A DNA stretch of 64,000 nucleotides from assembly GCA_003255025.1 (NCBI GenBank), contig QANY01004032.1, positions 813,166-877,165 on the forward strand, read 5' to 3'. The stretch comes from Datisca glomerata (Eukaryota; Streptophyta; Magnoliopsida; Cucurbitales; Datiscaceae). The position numbers and the translations under genes were made by a program. The notes below the pieces were generated by a model. That model did not search any database, was not told the DNA's origin, and worked only from the letters and a program-made list of their open reading frames with translations. Numbering within the stretch: position 1 is the stretch's first letter; every line of letters begins with the position of its first letter. Below are positions 32,201 to 43,989 of the stretch, in pieces.

Positions 32201-35080
32201 ATATGTATTTAGATCACCCTATGTGAAACTCATGTAGGGTGATCAAATATCAACCTTTAATCAAAGAAGGACCCACTTTTAGAGTATAAAAAATTCTTAG
32301 ACACTTGGCACACACTCTGGAACCATTAGAAAATACCCGCAACAGATTAGAAAAATACAACTTTAAATAAATCTTGCTTGAACATTAGTTAGAATATAGA
32401 ATTGTAACAATATTTCAAAATTACATTTGAAAATGAGAATATGAAAATTTCAAATATGCACGCATCCGCATCATTTAGACACTTCTAAAAACGTACTTGA
32501 AATGTTAGTCGCATAGAAGACTCAAATACAAAATTGAAGAAAAATGCACCTTTACTAATTTACAACCTTTATGTGACTTTATTAAACTTAAACAATGACA
32601 AAAAGTCATTCAAGCAATTATCATTACTATACCGTTATCTGGTTATAATGATGGAGATTAAGCATATTGTATAATGATTGGACTTTCAAATTGAAATTGA
32701 CCAGCCTAAGTGGGGGCTTGGCTTGGGTCCGACCCAATGTGACAAAAAATCAGACCTAAACATGGGGATCACTTATTATACGATCAAACTAACATTTAAA
32801 AGATGTGATGTTTTATATAACACATGGTCAATTCACTTAGGGATATCAATTCGTTAGAGGTTGTATCTCCATACTTTAACTGAGTATGGAAATTGAAGTG
32901 GGAGCAAACAGAGGGCGGGTAATGGGACGAGTAAATTAGCGTACCTCGACCTATTTCAACTCCATAGTCACACAATCATGGGTGAGCCATGGGATCTCTA
33001 GTCATACAAAAGAGATTATAGGGTTAAGTTATTTTATTGCTCTTGCTATTAGACAAAAAGAAGAAAAAGGGAGTGTCCTAGTTAGGTGCGAAATGATGTC
33101 TTAACCAATGCTTTAATTATAGCGTTTTCCTTTCTGTTATATAATAAAAAGTATGTAAATTAAAACGGTTATTTACAGCATAAACAAAATGTCACCTCCT
33201 TTTATATGACTCTCTACTTTTGCTTAACAGAGCATTCCATCATCACCACCGGAGAAAAAATTCGGTTGATAATTGAGTGTCACCGAAAGCTATCTCTACC
33301 CTAAACTTTTTGCAATTAATAGAATGTATGCAATAAAGTGTATTGAAAATTTCAATTTTCTTTTTCTAATTAAAGTTTGTTCTTTCCACGTCAATTATCA
33401 AGAGCAATATTGTCTAGAACGAGGTATCAATGTATGTAGAATGAGACCATATATCTTTTCATAATAAATTTTTTATATTTTTCCTTATTAGTTTGCACTT
33501 CATGCCTAACTTGTAACTAAATATAATGTCAATCCATACTAGACTCAATTTCTTTTGGGTCTTTATGATTTTTTACCATTCATGGGGTCGAAGCAATATG
33601 CATAATTTTTGTGACCATCAATGACTATCAATATCCAATAATACCTGACATTAAGTATATAGTATAGCACATTTAATAACTTCACAAACACAAGAAAATA
33701 TTGGTGCACAAATAAATATAAGTATCCTGTATTAAATGGAGTAGAAACATATTACCCATGTCGTATACCTCCCAGTACATCTGCAGTTGTAACGTGTTAT
33801 ATGTCATCTTACTTATCCCTGCTACACCTATGTGCGATGGATGAACAATAGTTTGCCTGTATTTTCATGACAGAACTCTTGGTAAATGAACCTAGAAGAA
33901 GTAAAGGTGCATAATGTTAATCAATGAGCAACTTCTTATAAAGAAATCCAGAATAAGTAATACTACGATAACAAGTACATAAATTGGATATTCATATTAT
34001 CGCATAGGATACCTCACACTTTTCACAAAATTGGATGATGCCCTCTCCAGTTACATACACCATAGCATCATAGCCAGCTATGTCATTCTCATAGTTGATT
34101 ATAATGATGTCCTCTTGTTGTTTTTGTGGGCGTATTTGTATAATGATGTCCTATGTGGTGTGTCAAGATTTATAAGATTTTCTTTTTTTTCCTTCGTCTT
34201 CTTCGTGATTTCTCTTATGCACAGAGTAACAATGTCTCACTTAAAACTTAGAATGAGATATCAAGTATTATTAAATTAGTGCATGCATCTCACAAAGCTA
34301 CAACCAACTATATATATTTGTCAAATTATTCGTGAAATACTACGTGAGAAAGACATATTATTGTTGTTGAAGACAATTTGGTGAGATGATATAAAAATAG
34401 ATTGTTTTCTTGTTATTTACATGTTCCATTACTATATTCTATTAAACTCATCATTTTATTTTACTTTTGTTTTGTATATTATAAGCTTAGAGTACCCTTT
34501 TTGCTATGGTGTTCATTCTTATATGAAACTTACATGCCTATCAGTAAAAAGAAAACCTTTTGTCACATAAAATATGTCATCCCCCCAAAGTCATTATAGA
34601 CACATGGCTTTAGCCTTTGGAAGACAAAAGTTGTTTTCGTGTCTGACAGTGACCTTACAATTACGCTCATTTTTGTCTCCAAATATGTTTGGCGAGGAAG
34701 TCCGAAAAATGTTTACACGACGAACTAGTTTTGCAATAGTTATTTGTAACCAATACATTTTTGTCTCTAATAATAATTAGCAACCAATATATTTTTGTCT
34801 CTATTAACTTACACATGTTTTAAGTTTCAAAGTGTTAAAAAAACAACATGCAATTAAACTCTGATAATACCAAATCTAACTCTAACTGAGCCTAAACAAT
34901 ATCTCTTACATGCGATTCAAACAATTGAGTTGTTGGTTCTGGTGTTGTCATTCGTTAACTGTAGTTTTTTGCTTCTCTAGATGAATATTTTACTCAAGGA
35001 TGATACATCTCAACTGTGAATTCTTGTCGTAGTGGTAGCAAGAGATGGAAAACGTATAGAGTTACTATTGTGACAAAGGC
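32201..35080. other. intergenic, no gene recognised
   Basis: Moderately AT-rich DNA. Short reading frames at 33273, 34031, 34402 and 34574 show no domain, start context or codon pattern that supports a gene. No LTR pair or clear terminal repeats seen. Confidence 0.45.
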
Positions 35081-35373
35081 AAAAGTGAAAAAAATACCCT
35101 AATACCTCATGAAATTTGACGTAAAATCAAGAAACCCCCCTCTCAACTCGAGATAGGGATAAGGGACAGAGGCAAATATCGAGAGAGTCACGTGACATGC
35201 ATGCGTTTTATTTAACTGAGGAGTTATAGAGATTTTTATAGGGGGGTTTGATTAACGTTAAACAATTAGGTACAGCTAATAGGAAAGAAGTTGAAGTTGA
35301 AGTTGAAGTTGAGGGAGGTTTCTTGATTTGAGTCAAGTTCAAGGGGGTATGACTAGTCAGTGCTCCTTTTTAG
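35081..35373. mobile_element. MITE-like inverted-repeat element
   Basis: Left end has AAATCAAGAAACCCCCCTCT; the reverse complement of the right end has AAATCAAGAAACCTCCCTC. The outer 40 bp on both sides share ATACCC and GAAxTTGAC blocks. The arms are about 60 bp and imperfect. Between them is a GTTGAA hexanucleotide run (35290-35312). No coding capacity. Superfamily and target duplication not determined. Confidence 0.55.
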
Positions 35374-35664
35374 TTAGACTAGTTAGGCAACACTTGCAAT
35401 GTATGTGGGCCTAACGCATCATATTTTTTCATCTCATAATCACACTACCATCATTTTCTTCCATATTACATGTTCATAGCACAGTTACAAAAAATTGTTC
35501 ATAGCACAAAAATATCCAATCCTCTCCAATTTAAAGTTACTTTCACAATTTTGTGTACTCCAACAAAAAAATGTGTTAGGAATAATTTCTTATAAGCGTA
35601 TGATGTAAATAATTATTACTAATTAATAGATAAAGTGATTTTTCATTTAATGTATGTATGCATG

Positions 35665-36333
35665 TGTTTCGGCCAAAAATCTTAACAATATTATTTGTAT
35701 AGTCTATCCTTTAGATTGAGCTCCTCGTATCCTCAATCTCTGTAAAATCTTCTTTCCACGTAGGGGCCCTCTCAAGCGAGAACCTGCACAACAGAGATGA
35801 ATAACTCTACGATGAAGAGAACCGGGAGGTGGTTTGCTCGTCGAAGAGCCTCTGATGCCTAAGTCAATATTCAGTCGATATCCGACATAATTTTTTTAGG
35901 GAAGAGTAGGCATACCTCTTCTGTTTATTGGTAGATGTATTTATACCTCATTCTTCAGGGGGAAGAAGCGTGTTGAAGAAACCTTTTGGAGGCATGTCGT
36001 CGACAAAAGGGAGGCGACATTGACATAAAGCGTTCAACATTAAATATCGAAATGGCTGAACGGAGGCTATCCTGACATCATGTCATGCTGATTGGACTTG
36101 TTGAGTGCTACTTTCGACGAGTAATGATGACCTTGTGCTCGTGGCTATTCAAGCTCCCCTTGTGCACCCATCCCTGCTCTTATATATGCTCGAGTCTGTG
36201 TAACCCAAGCATCCTCGGTACTAACCATGTGAAATCATTTCTTTTCTTCCAAAATATCCCTTAGTCTGGGGGCCCTTAATACGACGTAACACGTGTCATC
36301 GAGTCATTGGTGGTTGGGAAAGCACCCATGACA
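35665..36333 (-). repeat. 3' LTR of the minus-strand Tat-like element
   Basis: On minus it starts TGTCATGGGTGCTTTCCC and ends TTGGCCGAAACA. It contains a TATA box on minus (GGTATAAATACA, 35936-35947) that would serve as the LTR promoter. The next bases inward (36334-36350) read CTTGACTGGGGGCAAC on minus, a plausible polypurine tract. Confidence 0.82.
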
Positions 36334-36769
36334 GTTGCCCCCAGTCAAGGACTTGGGTGGATTTCGCTTAGCCAGGTCCTAAGACTTTATTACCTGAGAT
36401 CCTCGTCCGAGCTGCATTCATGTGTTTAACACCTGTGTTTAGATATTGTTCCTCAGAGAGGATTGCACCAAAGGGAACTAGCTGCCTCTCTAAAATTTCT
36501 CGCAACTTACGTGTGCGTCGCTTCGTTCTTTCCGTGATTTATTGCCATCGATCCTTCAAGAATGGAGGAATTAATGTCGCGTGGATGAGCGTAAAGGAGC
36601 CTGACTCCACGTCGCTTCATTCCTGACGCGTCGTATCATCCCTACGGTTGATGGGATGATGTTTTAACTTTTGTAATCCTCTCATCGATTCACAAAATGG
36701 CCATTTGCTAGCCGAATGATAGTTCCAACGGTTTCCATCATGACCAACTAAAATACCCCATTAAATGTG

Positions 36770-36900
36770 TTGTTTCCTCCTTCAATCAATGGCTATAAAT
36801 AGGCAGTCTTTCTTCTCCCTTCCTTCATCATTGCTTTCTTGACAGAGTTGAAATTCTTGTCAATCATTGCCCTTACCACCGACTCTTCTCCTTGGAAAAA
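36770..36900 (+). promoter_or_regulatory. opposite-strand promoter-like block in the Tat-like element
   Basis: CAATCAATGG is followed by CTATAAATAGG (36793-36803) and a pyrimidine-rich stretch (CTTTCTTCTCCCTTCCTTC), as in plant core promoters. It points along plus, opposite to the element itself. The DNA downstream to about 37560 is GC-richer and gene-like but has no long open frame. Extra reading frames, some antisense, are known in Tat-lineage elements; here any such frame has decayed. Confidence 0.4.
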
Positions 36901-38164
36901 CAGTAATCCTTCCCCTTTCTAGGATTTCCTCCGTTCCATAGGTTCCCCTTTAGTTAGCTTTTCGATGTCGTGCCTCAAACTCGTCGACGTTCCATCATTG
37001 TACGAACATCATCCTTGATCAGTACCCTTAATCTTTGATTTATAATGAAGCAACTTTACTGTCTGCGACCCACTCCCATCTTTTATCACCTCTGTCCTTT
37101 CAGACTCCCAGCTGCTTATAGAAGCATGCTTTAGGAGTGGGTAAAGTATCCTTTGCAATCATATCCTTTGGGATCGTTTCAAACCTGAATGCACTGGCCT
37201 CCTTCCTTTCTCACCTTAAGTGTTAGAGATTGAGGTCTTTCGTCCTCAGCTCAAAAATTATTTGCCGCATGTGGTTTGAATCCCATTTTATCCTGAATTT
37301 ATGTGAACATCAGACTAAGTCATCATGATCCTTCATTGAGGGCGACCGGAGCCTTCCAATCCTCCAATGAGTAGAAGAAAGCTTGTGAAAATCCTGTGAC
37401 TACCGTCCCAGACGTGGGGGGGGGGTCTTTTACTTTTAAGTCAACCTAGGAGGGGTTCACCCCTTTAACCGAGGAGATTTTTGTACTTACTCTTACTTGT
37501 AGTCATCTATTTATTAATGAAAATAAACTCTATTTACTTCTGGCTCCCATATTAATCTCTATTTTTACTTATTTCATGTTGCAAACATACCTCAAGTAGA
37601 TAGAGTTTTATTTTTTCTCAATTGAGCTTTAACATGGTATGGGCGAGGCCTTTACCGTGAGCGGCATGGTTGTTCTAACTATTATGTCAGGCATTATTTC
37701 TCTACTAACTTTTACTGACCCGAGCTTGTGATACCGAGTTCGAGTACGCCTTAAAGGGCCTTGATCTTTTCTTTGGTGGACTTAATCTTGTCCAACGGGT
37801 TACACCCTTTGAAGGAGGTTGGAATTCATCTAGAGTTGTCATAACTTCTATAAAGCCTTAAAGTTTGTTCCCATCTGGGAGGTCCGGTCAGGCTAAATTC
37901 CTCAACTTAGGGTTTTACCTTTTGACATTTAGTCGAGCATGTCCTCTTCTAGTTGAGTTTTTTTCTGGTTTGGTGATAAAGTTAAACTCCTTGGTTTTTA
38001 ACTAGAGGACATTTCCTTTATCATTTACCCATGCGTTCTTGGTCTGGACAAATCGTTGAGCTTAAGCGCTCATCATAGGGCCTTGTCCCAATCTTACTAG
38101 CTATAATGCTCAATAGATATTCATGTATATGTTGTCGTTCCTTGGCTAAAGCTTTCGCTTAACA

Positions 38165-39081
38165 TTGTTAGATGATCATGAGTGTTCGGGAAACGTCTTT
38201 CCTTGATGTCTAGCCAGTCATGCCTACTCTGACTATTCCCACGATCGCGTCTGTAAGTTTGAGTGCTCGGCATACATCTTTCATTAATGTCTAGCCAGAC
38301 GTGCCTACTCTGACTAGAACCTTGAACCACGTCTGACGAGATAAGGTGCTTGGTATGCATCACTTTTTACCTTGATATCTAGCCATGTGTGCCTGCTCCC
38401 CTTGATCTTGTCTGTGAGCATGAGTGCTCGACAAACATCTTTCCTTGATGTCTAGCCAGGTGTTTCTGCTCTAACTAGCCCTTGAACCTCGTCTGACGAG
38501 TTGGGGTGCTCAGTAGACATCACTTTTTACCTTGATGTCTAGCGAGACGTGCCTACTATGGCTAGAACCTTGATCTCATCTTCGAGTATGAGTGCTCAGT
38601 AGACATCTTTCCTTGATGTCTAGCTAGGCATTCCTGCTCTGACTAGACCCTTAAAACACGCCTGACGAGCTGGAGTGCACGACAAACATCATTTTTTACC
38701 TTGATGTCTAGCCAGGCATGCCTGCACTGGGTAGACCCTTGATCCCGTCTGTGAGCATGAGTTCTCGACATACATCTTTTCTTGATGTCTAGTCAGGTGT
38801 GCCTGCTCTGACTAGACCCTTGAATCCTGTCTGATGAGCTGAAGTGCTCGATAGACATCACCTTTTTCCTTGATGTCTAGCCAGACATGCTTACTCTGAC
38901 TAGACCCTTGATCCCATCTGTGAGCACGAGCACTCAGAATACATCTTTCCTTGATTCCGTCTAACGAGCTAGGGTGCTCGGCAGATATCACTTTTTGCCT
39001 TGATGTCTAGCTAGTCGTGCATACTCTGGCTAGACCCTTGATCCCATCTGCGAGCATGAACGCTCGGCATACATCTTTCCG
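38165..39081 (+). repeat. satellite-like tandem array, alternating 81- and 88-bp units
   Basis: Nine to eleven copies of a unit containing CCTTGATGTCTAGCCAG, GCCTGCTCTGACTAGACCC and GTGCTCGACATACATC. The start of GATGTCTAG falls near 38205, 38286, 38374, 38447, 38534, 38615, 38703, 38784 and 38872, so spacings alternate near 81 and 88 apart from one 73-bp step. Two half-units alternate (CATCTTTCC versus CATCACTTTTTACC), giving a dimer of about 169 bp. It lies in the part that would be the 3' untranslated region of the minus-strand element. Confidence 0.88.
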
Positions 39082-39680
39082 TATTAATCGGTATTGATTT
39101 TTTTCAATAAAAAAAATCCTTCTCAGTTGCAATTATAACAGCAATTATGAGTATATGTAAACCCCAGAACATAAATTTTTACTATTCTCGAAATAAAATT
39201 GGATATCTTATCTATATATGATGCCCATAGGGAATTTTTAGAATTCCAAGCACTAGAAATAATATTCTATATTGGATTTCTTATTGCTTTTGCTGTCAAA
39301 TTACCGATTATACCCTTACATACATGGTTACCAAACACCCATAGAGAGGCACATTACAGTACTTGTATGCTTCTAGCCGGAATCTTATTAAAAATGGGAG
39401 CATATGGATTGGTTCGAATCAATATGGAATTCTTACCTTACGCTCATTCTATATTTTCTCCCTGGTTTATGATAGTAGGCATAATTCAAATAATATATGC
39501 AGCTTCAACATCTCCTGCTCAACGTAATTTAAAAAATAGCTATACTGATTCAGTATACTCTAAAAACACCCTGGGTACTATATTGACGATCTTACAAAGA
39601 TGGAAGATCAGTTAATTTCCATTTACTGATCTCATCTTTTACGGAATCGATCCCCTTTTTTACCGTACAAGAATATGTGG
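39082..39680 (+). pseudogene. ndhD: plastid ndhD fragment inserted in the tandem array
   Basis: From about 39240 to 39540 the frame encodes about 100 residues of plastid NADH dehydrogenase-like subunit 4: [66 protein letters not shown]. The frame is open and few residues differ from the usual protein; two changes (LPDTHG to LPNTHR) fit C-to-T or G-to-A decay. The 5' and 3' parts of the gene are absent. Flanking pieces (39082-39239, 39541-39680) are not array sequence and may be other plastid pieces I cannot place. The array is cut cleanly at 39081 and resumes at 39681. Confidence 0.9.
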
Positions 39681-39756
39681 AGCTCGGCATGTCTGGAAGC
39701 ACAGGAGTCCGTTTGACGAGATAGGGTGCTCGACATACATCACTTTTAGTTAAATC

Positions 39757-39935
39757 CTGACTAGAGCACCTCACCAGTCATGATTTTTTATTTAATCCCA
39801 ACCGGTGGGCTAGAGCACCTCACGAGTAATAACTTTTTGTTTAATCCCGACTGATAGATTATAGCACCTCACCAGTCATCACTTTTTATTTAATCCTGAC
39901 TGGTGGGCTAGAGCATCTCAACAGTCATCACTTTT
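39757..39935 (+). repeat. second tandem array, 49-bp unit
   Basis: About four copies of a unit read as CTAGAGCACCTCACCAGTCA, TCACTTTTTATTTAATCC and TGACTGGTGGG. The AGCACCT motif recurs at steps of 49 bp. Unrelated in sequence to the 81/88-bp units except for the shared CATCACTTTTT block. Confidence 0.75.
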
Positions 39936-40559
39936 TGTTTCTCCCTCGTACATCGTATAAGAGTTGCTTGCTTCCCTTTATTTGATTAATTTTGCTGAGT
40001 ACATAGCCCCGTAGTCTATTATACCTTAGTGATGTTCGTTTAAAAAAACATGTTTCCTCTGCTCTAAATGATGGTGAATGGAGAAACGTTCTCAAAATAA
40101 ATCCTATACAACTTATGTGCATTTATTAAATTCATACCTTACAGTCTTGATGCTTCCATTATGATGGAAACATATCAGAATCCCCATTAACACCGTGATC
40201 TAGCGAGTGTATATTGTAGCATGCCTTCGAAGGAGGTCGGGCTTCTCATTTCCTAAGCTATCTTTCCATCCCTTGCTGGGCCTGGTACATTCTTCATCTC
40301 GAGACGCGTCTTTGCATCAATGGAAGGACCTCCTGAGCTCCGCATTCGGCTCGTGGAGAGGTATGAATTTTTCCTGATCCTTCCTCCTAAGTTGTTCTGG
40401 CGGGAGAAAGATTGACCACCTTGGTCCTCTAAGTTCTTTGTCGGACCATCTTCCAGGAATTAGACCATTCGCGGGGTCTTTCCTCTTTGTTGGCTCATTT
40501 TCTCCATTTGAAGGTGGTAGAGGGGGAACCATGTTGGCGTGCCCCCGGTGTCAAGAGCC

Positions 40560-41610
40560 CGATCCCCTTGGAGGTCGGTGTAAAATATAGGATCGATATG
40601 GTAACCCAAGAGGGGGGTGAATTGGGTGATCGTGTTCAAATTAAAAACTTTTTGCACTAAAGTGTAAAATGAATGTTCAAGAATGAACTTCAATGTTCCA
40701 CGAGTTTAACTCTTGAAAAGATAAATAACTAATAGATAAAAGTGTTAAAATAAATAATGCTTACGATAATATAAATACGAAAATATAAAGCAAGCAAATA
40801 AAATAATTACGAAAACTCAAAGTGCAGAAATTAAATAGCGAAAATTAAGTGTGAGAAATTGAAGTGCGGAAAGTAAATAACACAAAATAAAAAGAGATGA
40901 AGGAGAAGTATTGGGAGAGTTTTAAGAGCAAATCTCTTGGCTATGGATTTGTGTTTTTTTGTGAATAGAAATAAGGTGTATTTATAGAGGAGATGGAGGT
41001 TGTTAGGGTTTAGGAGGGAAAATTTCAAATTTTGAATATAGACTAAGGAAAGGACACTCCATCCTTAATAAGAAGGACAAAAAATTCTTGACCACAAAGG
41101 CAAGGAAAACTCCTATCCAAGATAACATAATCTGGTTAGAAACTATTTGGGTAAGCTTCATCTCTCTTTATCTATTTGAAATTAAAACTTACTTTGTTTG
41201 TGTTTTGTCATTATCTCCATCTCATGTATTTTTTCTATTGTGCAAGAGAGATGATTTTTGGTGTTTATACTTTTTATGGATGTAGACTTAATTTAAAGAT
41301 AATTATCCCTAAATAAATTGAGCTTTAATAAAGACAAATAAAATGAGTAAGCTTCTAATAAAAATTACATGAAAGTAGATATTTTCATGATCTTCAATCT
41401 TCATATTTTATGAGCTCCTTTGAAAATAAATATTTTCATGATCTTCAATTGGAATGTCTTGTGGTAATTTTTTTAATGGCCTCTACAAACTTGATTAAAT
41501 TTATTAGCAACGCCAATATTTTATTATCATCAAAAGTTATCACATAAAGATATAAGGCTAACATAAAATGTCTTGACCATCCCCATTTCTTAACCAGGGT
41601 GCCAAATTAG
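40560..41610. other. AT-rich insert inside the Tat-like element
   Basis: Base composition drops sharply from the GC-richer flanks to AT-rich DNA containing ACCCAAGAGGGGGGTGAATT (a block common near plant copia LTRs). Possibly a nested LTR or a LARD fragment. No domain, no clear TG..CA ends and no duplication found. Confidence 0.35.
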
Positions 41611-42317
41611 GTTTGGCCTACAGGCTTGTTAACTAATTTTGCCAGGGCCAATTATCCTTCTGTTTATCCTGAGGTGGGGCATAAAGGCTAGGAGCTGGGA
41701 GTTGGATGAACCAGGCATGCACTTTAGCCACGATAGAGAGATGATACACGCCTTTGTATTTCAGTTAGGAATGACCTCATGCCCGTTTATATGTGCCGCA
41801 CAACTTTCGTCCGTGCGGGAGCGTTGTAGAATTCTTGGCGGCCAAAGGTATACCAAAGAATTTAGGCGGAGGGTAGTTTGCTGGCACTTTCTTCCCTCAT
41901 TTGCAGCCGCTTATATTGTTTTTAGAGGGTTCCTTAGGGGCCTTCATCCTCTATTCTCCTGTTTCATCCTTCAGTGGTGACCCTAACAAGATGCTCATAA
42001 AGAGGGACTTGGCCCTTCAAAGCTTGGCTTCAGATTATAGGGGATGATCATTTTCGTGCAAGGAGACTGCTATGTTTAAAATGGTGACTGGCACGCCTTT
42101 CCTCCCCCTCATGGATACCTTATAGGCTACACCTGCCGTGTCGTACTTCCTTTGCTGGGTAATTGTCATGGTGACATAAAGTTTCTCTTCTGGTAGGGGA
42201 AATGTAGGTCCTTCATTTCACAACGGGCTTCATCGGCGTAGAATACTAAGCATGTTCTCTCCTTGAGGGAGGAAAAGGGTTCTAAATACTTAAAATTGGA
42301 ATGAGTTTACTGTCGTT

Positions 42318-42336
42318 CCCCACAGACGGCGCCAAC
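42318..42336 (-). other. retroelement primer-binding site
   Basis: Directly inside the 5' LTR, the minus strand reads GTTGGCGCCGTCTGTGGGG. The TGGCGCCGTCTGTGGG core is a frequent primer site in plant Ty3/gypsy elements. It fixes the orientation of the element. Confidence 0.75.
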
Positions 42337-42958
42337 TGTTTCAGCCGAAATCCTCAACATCATTCTCCATATAGTTTCTCCTCCGGATTGAGCTCCTCGT
42401 ATCCTCAATGTCTGCAAATCTCATTTCCACATAGGGGACCCTCCCAAGTGGGAACATGCACAAAATAGACAAAGAACTCTAAGGTGAAGAGAACTAGGGG
42501 TGGTTTCCTCGTTGAAGAGTCTCTGATGCCTAAATCAATATTCTGACATAATTTTCTTAGGGGAGAGTAGACATGCCTCTTCTGGTCACTGGTAGATGTA
42601 TTCATACCTCATTCTTTAGTGAGAAGAAGCGTGTCGAAGAAACCTCTCAGAAGCGTGCCGGGGAAGCCTCACAATACATGATGCATATCGTCGATTGGAA
42701 AGAAGCAAGACGACCTTAACATTAAATGTCAAAATGACTAGGAGAAGGCTATCCTAACATCATGTCATGGTGATTGGACATGTTTCTTGCTACTTTCGGC
42801 GAGTAATGATGACCTTATGCTCGTGGATATCCGAGCATCCTCGGTACTGATCATGTGAGGTCGTTTTTTTGCCTAAAAACTTTCCTTAGTCTGGTGCCAC
42901 CTTTTGCGGCGTAACACGTGTCGTTGAGTCAATGGTGATTGGGAAAACACCCATAGCA
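42337..42958 (-). repeat. 5' LTR of the minus-strand Tat-like element
   Basis: On minus it starts TGCTATGGGTGTTTTCCCAA and ends GATTTCGGCTGAAACA. Shares with the other LTR long blocks such as (plus) ATTGAGCTCCTCGTATCCTC and GTAATGATGACCTT. It lacks about 60 bp near 42850 present in the other LTR. Confidence 0.82.
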
Positions 42959-42963
42959 ACATA

Positions 42964-43985
42964 TATGATAGATGCTTTTATGAATACCATGAATTTTTAT
43001 GATTCTTATATATAAAAGAGGATGGTTAACAATACAAGTATTCATATTTAATTATTAAAGTTGGAATCTCTAATTATCAATAATTACAGGTATAGTTAAT
43101 TTCCAGAAGAATGGAATAGTCCTCAATTGTTAATGTCGACACATTATACTGAACGCATTTCATATAATGAGATTATATAGGACAAGAACGTGATAAATTT
43201 GATTCACTCATAATATCGTTAGCATATGGAGTATTCAAGTTTTATCATACTGATGATCATGTATAGAATACTCTCAAGCCTAAGTAACCAACAAACTCAT
43301 GTTTACTTACTCAGTAAAGGTTCGTATATCTCATCGAACTTAATTCTTTAATAAAGTAAATATCTGAGAATGTTAATGTGCAAGATGAAAATCATTCCTT
43401 CGTTATAAAATCAGATAAATAGTTCTCTTGAGTATCGATTCTGGCCTTGAATGAATGAGTGCTAAATTTATGATAAAGTCATAAATTTATCATTCGTTAG
43501 AGAATCAACAAAACTCAAGGAGAAAGAAGTAATCAATGACGTTAATGTATTGTTTACCTTGCTCTAATTATTAAGTATTTATGGAGGATTGATCTATATA
43601 TAGTGATTATATCAATGGACTATTCAATTATTTGAATAATTAATATCTATAATTTTAAAAATGCAGTTTCAAGTTTTAAATTATTAAATATATATATTAA
43701 TTAAAGAGTTTAATCAATTACTAATTCTATTATAGCTTGACATTTTAGTTCCATGATTTTTTTATGCTAGCTCTACTGATACAAGTCCAACAGGTAGAAA
43801 ATTGAGAGTAGATAAATAAGTTAGAATTATGATATTCTAAATTAACACACATTCTATAAATATGTGATAATAAGATTGTACTTTTATCACATATAATATG
43901 ATAAGAACATAGCTAATTAATTTCTAAAATTAATTGATGTAAATAATGTGAGTATTTAGTATGCGAATCGACACTATCTGCATCT
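42964..43985 (+). mobile_element. degenerate copia-type LTR
   Basis: Layout parallels the solo LTR at 11383-13536: a CTTGAGTATCGATTCTGG block, then TTTATGATAAAGTCATAAAT, CATTCGTTAGAGAATC, a TTATATCAATGGACTA block and TAATTAAA-rich DNA, in the same order and spacing as its counterparts near 11780-12160. Sequence is well diverged and both ends are unclear. It truncates the gypsy integrase at about 43985. Confidence 0.5.
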
Positions 43986-43989
43986 ACCA

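Larger units (their letters stand above)
35665..42958 (-). mobile_element. Ty3/gypsy-type element resembling Tat/Retand, minus strand
   Basis: Two direct repeats of 620-670 bp end in TG...CA when read on minus. Beside the right-hand one is a primer site (42318-42336), and beside the left-hand one a purine run, so transcription runs toward lower coordinates. The 6-kb interior has no clear gag or pol. It holds an AT-rich insert, two tandem arrays, a plastid insert and an opposite-strand promoter-like block. The primer site, arrays and opposite-strand block fit the Tat lineage as generally described; without pol the lineage is inferred. Flanks GCATG and ACATA are at best a decayed target duplication. 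Confidence 0.7.

Noticed and set aside
33273..34780. Four short frames in 33-35 kb as possible genes
   Set aside because: No domains, no start context, AT-driven composition; nothing supports translation.
38165..39935. Regular repeats with spacers, considered as CRISPR
   Set aside because: Units are contiguous 81/88-bp or 49-bp tandem copies without unique spacers, in a plant nuclear retroelement.
41639..41980. 113-codon plus-strand frame
   Set aside because: Lies antisense inside the Tat-like element near its primer site, with no recognisable domain or promoter.
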